64,000 bases of DNA from assembly GCF_032362555.1 (NCBI RefSeq), contig NC_083527.1, positions 7,068,001 to 7,132,000 on the forward strand. The letters run 5' to 3'. Below the pieces are notes generated by a model that had not been told where the DNA came from, made no database searches, and saw only the letters and a list, made by a program, of their open reading frames with translations. Both the position numbers and the translations under genes were made by a program. Of the stretch, positions 11,801-20,800 are shown piece by piece (positions within the stretch are counted from its first letter, which is position 1; every line of letters starts with the position of its first letter). The DNA comes from Amyelois transitella. Its lineage: Eukaryota; Arthropoda; Insecta; Lepidoptera; Pyralidae.

Positions 11801-14800
11801 AAACGTTTGCCAGCGACTAGGATGATTATTAATCCATGCTAAAACTACAGTTGAGTCCGTCCACGCGTGGAGGTTAGATTTCTCCACATTAAGAACACCC
11901 GCGATTTCAATTAGCAGCCTTGTTACCAGAACTGCTCCACAAAGTTCCAGGCGTGGTATGGAAATTTGCTTAACTGGAGCCACCTTAGTCTTAGCTGAGA
12001 TTAAAGCGACATGTATTTTACCATCCTTGTCTATGATGCGAATATACACCACAGCAGCGTATGCCAACTTTGACGCATCACTAAAGCCATGTAATTCTAC
12101 AACTTCATCAGTTTTGCGTGTGCCGTACCATCGAGGTAAGTTAATTTCATTTAATTTTAACAATTCTTCTCGATATTTAAACCATTCTTGAACTATATTA
12201 TCTGGTACTTCCTCATCCCAATCTACTCCAGCCAACCACATTTTTTGTATTATTATTTTTGCTATAATAATGCTGGGAGCGACCCAACCTAAAGGATCGA
12301 ATAGACGAGAAATATCAGATATAATACTTCTTTTAGTTGCAGGTATCTTCGGCGGCATTAACTTCACCACATACTTGAACGAGTCTTCTTCGCGACACCA
12401 GGTAAGTCCAAGTATTTTTATTGTAGAATCCATTTTTAAATTTAGAACTTCCTTTACATTAGTTCCTTTTTCATCTTTTTTCCTTCCTATTTCCTTTAAT
12501 TTCTCTATAAATTCATCATTATTACTTGTCCACTTTTGTAACGTAAATCCACCTTTTCCAAGTAACTTGTTCATTTCCTCATACAATTTAATTCCTTCAG
12601 CCTCTGTTTCTACACCTGACATAAGATCATCAACATAATAATCATTCTTTACTCTTTCAGATGCAGTTGGATAGACGCCACCCTCATCATGTGCTACCTG
12701 TTGGAGTGCTCGAACTGCCAGGTAAGGAGCAGATGCTGTACCAAATGTGACTCTTAATAATCGATAATCTTTTATTTCAGAACATTCATCATCACGCCAC
12801 AGAATTCTCTGTAAATCTACGTGTTCTTCATCAACTTTCACCTGTCTGTACATTTTTACAATATCTGCTGACAGTGTGATTGGGTAAGTTCTCCATTTGA
12901 TTATTAAATGCCGAAGTTCCGGTTGCAAGGTAGGTCCTAACATTAGTGCATCATTTAATGATTTACCATTTTTTCCCTTGCAGGATGCATCGAATACAAC
13001 TCTCACTTTGGTTGTATCTCTTTGTAAATTTACTACCGCATGATGTGGTAAGTAAACAGCATTTACTTTATTTTTCTCTGAGTCAGGAACCAACTCCATA
13101 TGGCCCAGCTCTATATATTCATCAATAACTTTTTTATATTCTTTTTTCAGATCTTCATTTTTCTTGAGTCTTGCTTCCAACAACAGCAGCCTTTTCTCAG
13201 CAATCTCTCGTGAATTTGAAGGTAACATATTTTCAGAATCTCGTAATGGAAGTTTTACTATATATCTACCTTCTGAATCCCGTCGAGTAGTTTCTGTGAA
13301 AATTGTTTCGCACTTCTGTTCTTCTACTGTCAGAATACGATCCTGCTTCAACCCTGCGTCAGACTCAAGCTCCCAAAATTTTTTCAACATCTCATTGTCA
13401 TCAATATGCGCATGCATAACCACGATGTTATTCGAGGCTGAAGATGTTTCTTTTACAGCACCTGAGACGATCCATCCCAACGATGTCGCCTGGGCAACTG
13501 GTGTGCCGCTAGAAGCCCTTCTTATTCCATCACGCAAAACCATGCCGTATACCTCGGCTCCCAATAGAATGTTAATTCTATTAGGTGTATGGAATTGAGG
13601 ATCAGCTAGTTGCAAATCTTTAAATTCCTCCCATTCAAGGGCCACTGTCTTCGATGGCAAAAAGCTCGTTATTGAATTTAAAACATACGCCTTTACCGTG
13701 ATAACGACATTTTTATCAAAGACAGAGTGTAATTTTATGTCAACAATTGACTTAGCACATAATTGAGAATTTTCACCAATTCCTGAAACAAAACCTTTAA
13801 TTGGTATTTTCTTCAATCCTAAAAACTGCACAGTTGCCTCTGTGATAAAAGACGCCTGTGAGCCTTGGTCAAGAATTGCCCTGATTGTTTGCATACCTTT
13901 TTGTGTATCTACACTTACCAAAGCTGTAGCTAACAATACTTCTTTAATAGAACGATCTGCCGAAAAACATGACACGACTGAGGACTCTCCCACTGAGTTA
14001 CCAGAATCCTTGGCAACCGCTTTATTTTCGATGAGTGGTTTAACATCAGTATTCTGAACGCTATTGGCCTCAGAAATACCTGTCCCACATGTACTTCCGA
14101 CACTGGAATGTAAAAGAGAGTGATGTGAACGTTTACATATACGACAATTATTTTTGCTAGTACAAAATTTAGCTGAATGACTTGCACCCAAACATTTAAA
14201 ACACAACTTGTTTGTTTTAACAAATTCACGACGACTATCAACGTCTTGTTTTCCGAATTTCTTACAAAAAATTATACGATGACTTTCATTACAAAAACAA
14301 CAACTTTCATTTGTCACAGAGTGAAGCACTTTAGGTTTAGAAAAGTTACCTTGAGATTTTTTACCTTCAATAAATTCTAACGCTCGATATCTGTTCCCAA
14401 TAAATTCCTTAAATTGATAAAATGTAGGTAATTCATCTGTACCATTGATATTAGAAACATCTAACTCCCATTGCCTTTTAGATTCAGTATCTAACTTTAA
14501 CGACATCAAATGAACAATAATAATATCCCATGTCTCAACTGGTATTTGTAAATTAGACAAAGCTTCCAAACATTCAATCGTAGTATCTAACAAACTTTTT
14601 AAACCACTAGCCGATTCAGTAACAATATTCTTTTGACTTAACAACCGTTTTAGAATACAATGTGACAAATATCTTTTATTATTGTATCTAGACTCTAATA
14701 AATTCCAACAACGTTCATAGTTTAACTCAGACACAGAAATATGTTTAACAATTTGTTCGGCTTCTCCAGATAAACAACCTTTTAAGTAATGAAGTTTTTG

Positions 14801-17800
14801 TACTTTATCAATAGACTGATTTTTATGAATGAGCGAAGTAAACATGTCTTTAAAACTAGGCCAATCCAGATAATCTCCTGAAAATTTAGGTATTGTTATT
14901 TTAGGTAAACGAACTTGTGACTGTGTACTGCACTCATTGTAATTAGAAGTAGATTGTTCACATTTCTTTGGTTCTTTAAATTGTGACATAACAGACTTCA
15001 ATTCAGATTTATAATCAATGTAAATATCCTCTGTACTATCGTACATGTCTTGTTTACAATAAGTGCTTTGCTTGTATTCTTTGACACCTACAATCTTTTT
15101 ATGATTAGTTGTGAATTCAAGCCAAAGCGTTTCAAGATTTTCTAACCTAGTTTCAACATAAGCTTCTTTAATTCTTTCCTTAGGGGACTTCTTATAATTT
15201 ATGAATGACTTTTCTATTCTTTCTTTAAGATCATCCTGTTTACATAGTAAAGTTTCCATTTTGAATGATAAATATACTTAACACACTTTTTGAATACAAA
15301 GATGAAACGATACAACTTATTGAAAATATTATAAGTTCAATAAATGTTCACTAGCTTTTGTTTCTTGTCGAATATTTCAAAGTCCAAATAAAATTGAAAT
15401 TATTTTTCTAAGTTCACACCAAATCGTGAAAATTTTACAAGTGTTTTTACAAATAAATCCTGGGTGAAATTGGACATAGGTTCCCCGTCTCAACAGAGTT
15501 GGGAAAACTATTCTAAGTCCTAATTTCTAGCACTAAAAGTTAAAGTTCAAATCTTCTACAATTTAAGGGTTACTTTTGCTTGACTACTTATGACTTCAAA
15601 GTACTCACAGTTGAATCCAATTGATTGATTGAATCACTCACTCACTGCAATTTCACTTCACTACTTCAAGCAAGACCACCTCGGCCTCGCCTCGAAGTTT
15701 TCCTGTGTCTCGCCTCTGGGTCACCTCTGCCTCGCCGGGGAAGAACCACCTCGCCCCGCCGCCTTCAGGTCTTGACAAGTACACCTGCACCTGTCACCCG
15801 ATGAAGTGCGCCCCGAACAGCGATCCACTGCCCATAGGTGCGCTGGATCCAATGCGCCGCTAGCGCCAAAATATCCGGCTCGAAGGACCAATGTTTAATA
15901 TCCTAATCCGTATGGGCTGATCGTGAAGCCACGAGGCTTGAAAGCCACAAACATATATAACAAATTATAAGGTAAACCATATCGCGTTTCAAAACAAACT
16001 CAAAATATTTTAACGCCATCTAGTTATACCTTTTACAATTATTGTTTACATGGACACTAGCGCCTAACGGCAAACCAAAGAAGTCTTTCTCATAGTAAAA
16101 TAATAAACTTAAACATTCAGACTTTTTCAAATTAAGTTGTTTGAACGCCTTTAATATATTATCAGAGTTAACATATTTAAATTTAAAGACAGATTTGATG
16201 GGAGTTGTGTTATTATTAAGTAGGGTTTCAGCGCGCAATGGACAAGAGTCAACGTCAGAAGTTAGCTCCACAGGGATTTTTGCAAAGAAATTATCAAAAG
16301 CATTTACTATGTCCTGAGTTTTAGAAATACTTTTGTTACCGGATGATATTTGTTTAATACTGTCTCTATCTTTGATTTTGCCAGATTCTTTATTAATAAT
16401 GTTCCATGTTTCTTTAATTTTATTTGGTGCGTTGTTTATTTTACTACTTATGTGAAAAGACTTGGCTTGCCTGCAAACTTTTTTAAATAATTTTGAATAA
16501 TTTTTGACATATTCTACAAAACTGGGGTCAAAATTGTATTGTTTCTGGGGATATAAGTCATATAACTTATTCCTACTCTTGTGAATACCTAATGTAGCCC
16601 ATTCACTGAACTGTAATCTATTACGAATATTGACTTGTTTCTGCTTGAACCTTTTTGAGTATTCAGCAGAAATCATATTAAATAAATTGTTATAATGTTC
16701 ATTAGGATTATTTCCAGAATATGTTAAAGTATTTAATTGATTTGCAATGTTTATTTTAAATTTTCTTATGTTTTTGGAAGAAAGAGGTCTACACATAATT
16801 TTATCATTATTTAAATTGTTTAAGGACTCTTTCTCAAAGGTAACATATTGACCGGTGTGATCCGAGGGCAATTTGTGAATAATTGATTTCCGTATAAAAA
16901 GATTATTGCAAAAAAAATTATCCAGACACTTGGCAGATGTAGATGTTATTCGGGTTGGTTCGAAAAAAACATACTCTAAATTATAAGATTTAAACAAATT
17001 AATAAATTGTATACTAACAGTTGATTTAACTAAAATGTCAATGTTAAAATCACCACAAATAATTAATTTTTTGTTACATTTTGAGGTAACATGTAACACT
17101 TGATCCATTATTTTTAAAAATTGTTTAAATTCACTGTTTGGGGGACTGTACACACAAACAATTATATGATGATCTAGCTCGGCACAGGTCACTTCGGCAC
17201 ACCGCTCAACCGAAAGTCTGGTTATGTCTGTTCGCTCTTTACAGCGAAGACCGCATTTGATAAATATTATAGACCCACCTCTAATTGCAGACTTTCTGTT
17301 TAAGCAGCTCACAATATTATAATTGTTTAGGCTGAACATCATCTCCCCCTCCATGAGCCAATGCTCAGTCAAACATAAAATGTCCACATTTAATTCTTCT
17401 AAAACTAGTTGTACTTCTAATTCTTTGCCGGGAAGACCTTGTATATTTTGATGGATAATTCTTAACCCTCGAGGGTTTCCCGTTGTCTGAGTGTGCAGTT
17501 TAAATTAACTGTCAAGTCAACAGAGTTACCATCACACAGAGTTGGCAATTCTGTAGTCAACTTATAATTAATATTTCGCTTACAATGTAAACTCGTCCAA
17601 ACATTAATATTACTAGCTACCAATGTAGCAATTTTGTTCTTATGGTATCTGGATAGAAATATTCTATCATTGGTCTTAAAACAATCACCTATGAAATTGT
17701 TTGTGTCAAAAAACACAAATTTGTCACTGTGACGACATGTCAACGAATGCATAAAATTATTGAGTAGGTGAATGTTTTTATTAAGTTTTGGAGACTGGCA

Positions 17801-20800
17801 ACTCATATATGGAAAAGCACATAAAATTATTTGGTTAACTTTTAATTTATTCAATGATTCAAAACAGTTAATTATATCTTTCCTGCCAATTTTAAAACTA
17901 TCACCAATTAATATTACTATGGTGGATTTATTATTTAAATTTACATTATTAATTCTCTCAATAATTTGGGTAAAAGATGCATTTGGCATGCAGTAATTTA
18001 TAAAAGACTGATTAAGGGTATCACAAAAAAATTTACCCATATTGCTACCAATACCGTCTGAAAATAGCACTGTATTATAATTATAATGAGGTTTACAGGG
18101 TTCAGAGTTGGAATAAGTATCAAGCAAATTACCGGCACTGGGAGTGGGTGAAAGCAACTACATACTATATACTATACTATATACTATTCTATACACTAGC
18201 TGTCCCGGCAAACGTTGCTATATAAATAATTTTTAAGTAATTTCCAGTTAAAAAAAATTTTTTTAAGGTTGTACATACTATATACTATACTATACACTAG
18301 CTGTCCCGGCGTTACGTTGTTTTGCTATATATAAATAATTTTTTAAGTAATTTTTAGTTAAAAAAAAATTTTAAGGTCGTACATACTGAATCTATCGCTA
18401 CAATACTATATACTATACACTAGCTGTCCCGGTAAACGTTGCTATATAAATAATTTTTAAGTAATTTCCAGTTAAAAAAGAAATTTTAAGGTCGTACATA
18501 CTATATACTATACTATACACTAGCTGTCCCGGCAAACGTTGTTTTGCTATATTGAATTTTTTTTAAGTAATTTCTAGTTAAAAAATAATGTTAAGGTTTG
18601 ATAACCCTTATCACTCAGGTGTATGAAAAATACCGTGTGGTTCCCGGCACCAATACGAAAAAGAATAGGACCACTCCATCAATTTCCCATGGATGTTGTA
18701 AAAGGCGACTAAGGGATAGGCTTATAAACTTAAGATTCTTCTTTTAGGCGACAGGCTAGCAACCTGTCACTATATGAATCTCAATTCTATCATCAAGCCA
18801 AACAGCTGAACGTGGCCTATCAGTCTTTTTGAGACTGTTGGCTCTGTCTCTGATAGACGTGATTTTATGTTATCTTATGAATAATATAAAAGTGATTCAG
18901 TAAAATTTCACTATCAGTCTTTTCAAGATTGTTGGCTCTGTCTACCCCGCCAGGGATATAGACGTGATTACACATATGTATGTGTATGTTATTTAAAAAA
19001 AAATTCACAAGCCGTTGTACATGATAAGACTTTCACAATGTCAAGCGCCAACCTCCTCTTTGATTTGACAGTTGTCTATGAGCCTCTGCACGGTGTAGTT
19101 CAGCATAGACACTGTGGCAAGCTGACCGAGCCGGTTGATGAAGCAGCGAGCATATATCTGTGTGTACATCTTCTTCTTAGCCACGAATAGTGCGGCTTCC
19201 AGCAATCTGGTGATAAAGTATAAAAAAAAAAGTTTAATTTTTTTTTTTTTACAGAATGTCAGTCAATATATTTGGAATAATAGAAAAAAAGAATAGAACC
19301 ACTCCATCTTTTTCCCATGGATGACGTGACAGGCGATTAAAGGCATGGGCTGTATAATTGAGAATCCTCTTTTAGGCGACCGGCTAGCAACCTGTCATTA
19401 TTTGAACCTCAATTCTATCATTAAGTCAAGCAGCTGAGCGTGGCCTATCAGTCTTTTGATGACTGTTGGCTCTGTCTACCCAGCTAGGGATATAGATGTG
19501 ATTATATGTATTATACAATTTATTTTAACTAATTTTACGAATAAATAATTACTGCCCAAGCGATTGAAAGAGTGTATCTACTAATTGTAAATTAAAAATA
19601 CATTTTTTGAATGTATGTTTGGAAACGCGATAACTTTCGAACTGTTGGTCTGATTTTGATGAAATTCAAAATATGTGTAGGATCTGTCAATATAATTTTA
19701 TAAAAAAAAGATGATACAAAATTATATAGTTTTGGAGATCTTCACAATTTTGTAAATAAAATTAAAAAGTTCAGGTACAGGAGTATAATGACTGAGTGAC
19801 TTTGAAATACTCTAATACACAAGCAGATTTGAAACTGACATCAAAAACTCACCTGACAGCTGGTTGACTCACGAACACAGGCGGCAAGCTCATCGCTTTA
19901 ACATCACCGTTTCCATCATCATCATCACCAATCTCTATCTTCTCCTCCTTCTTCTCATCAACTCCCTCTGACACCCAATCTTCTGGAGCGAAGCTCTCAT
20001 TCAAAAGCTTTTTAATAAGACTTTTAGTCAAATTCTTATCGACATTTTTGACTGCGTACAACAAAACTTGTAAGAATGCTGATGTCAAATTTTCATACGC
20101 TAAATCTTTGAACTGAGGCCATAGGATTAAACGGTTAGCGAATTCTTTGACTAACTCTTTATACTCTTCGGGTACAATTTTGTACTCTAAATCTGTCAAA
20201 TGCGGTGGTATACCTTTATTGTTGCCAACAGTCTCTTTGAAAATGTTAACCTTCGGTTTCTCACCCGGAAGTAACGTGATTCCGCTTAAACACTTTAATG
20301 CACTCCGTAATATATGATTCGCGTACGAATCCCACATAAAATCTTCTAAATTATTCAACGCATATTTACAAATCTTTAGTGTAAACTCGTTACATTTCCG
20401 AACATGTTCTTCACTGTATTTCGGCTCAGATTCGTCATGTTTTTTCTTCTTTTTGGGAACTTCATCTTCTTCCTTGCTCTGAAGACTCTCTGTAGCTCTT
20501 TCGCAGGCCACTCGCAACATAGTCTCAATTACGTGACTTGAGAAATTATCGGAACACAGTCTACGTAGTTCCGGAGATATTACTTCAATGAAACGTTCAA
20601 AATCTTCGGCTGAACAATAAGGCAGAAGGATCTCTATGACTCTACAGCCAAGTTGGTTTTCCACAACATTTAATTCTACACCTTTTGTTCTTTCCAATAC
20701 GTTGTTAACAAGGGCAACTGGAAATAAAAAATGATTGTGAAATAATATCAATTAAATGCTAAAGCAATTGGAAAATTGGCGACTCAAAAATGTAATTAGT

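Larger units (their letters stand above)
9685..16120 (-). mobile_element. BEL/Pao LTR retrotransposon with 5-bp target duplication
   Basis: LTRs at 9690-9916 (3' LTR) and 15892-16115 (5' LTR) begin TGTTTA and end TAAACA. They are identical apart from a 3-base ATC indel. TTCAG stands on both sides (9685-9689 and 16116-16120). The primer binding site and one long Gag-Pol frame are present and there is no envelope gene. The near-identical LTRs mark a very recent insertion. Confidence 0.93.
7780..18157 (-). mobile_element. CR1-like non-LTR retrotransposon, 5'-truncated, split by a BEL/Pao element
   Basis: Read on the minus strand: truncated ORF1 (18157-17462), ORF2 (about 17460-8182, interrupted at 16115-9690) and a 3'UTR with a CCGCTTC hairpin and a TTTTGAA-rich tail ending at 7780. 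The target CATACTATATACTATA stands on both sides, although it is part of the surrounding tandem array. Without the BEL insert the element would be about 3.9 kb. Clade is inferred from the esterase-like ORF1, APE endonuclease, FADD reverse transcriptase and short-repeat tail. Confidence 0.8.

Noticed and set aside
10956..14380. Plus-strand open frames across the BEL/Pao region
   Set aside because: Antisense shadows of Gag-Pol.
10082..15259. Endogenous retrovirus
   Set aside because: No envelope gene; domain order, DUF1759/DUF1758 modules and 5-bp target duplication fit a BEL/Pao retrotransposon.
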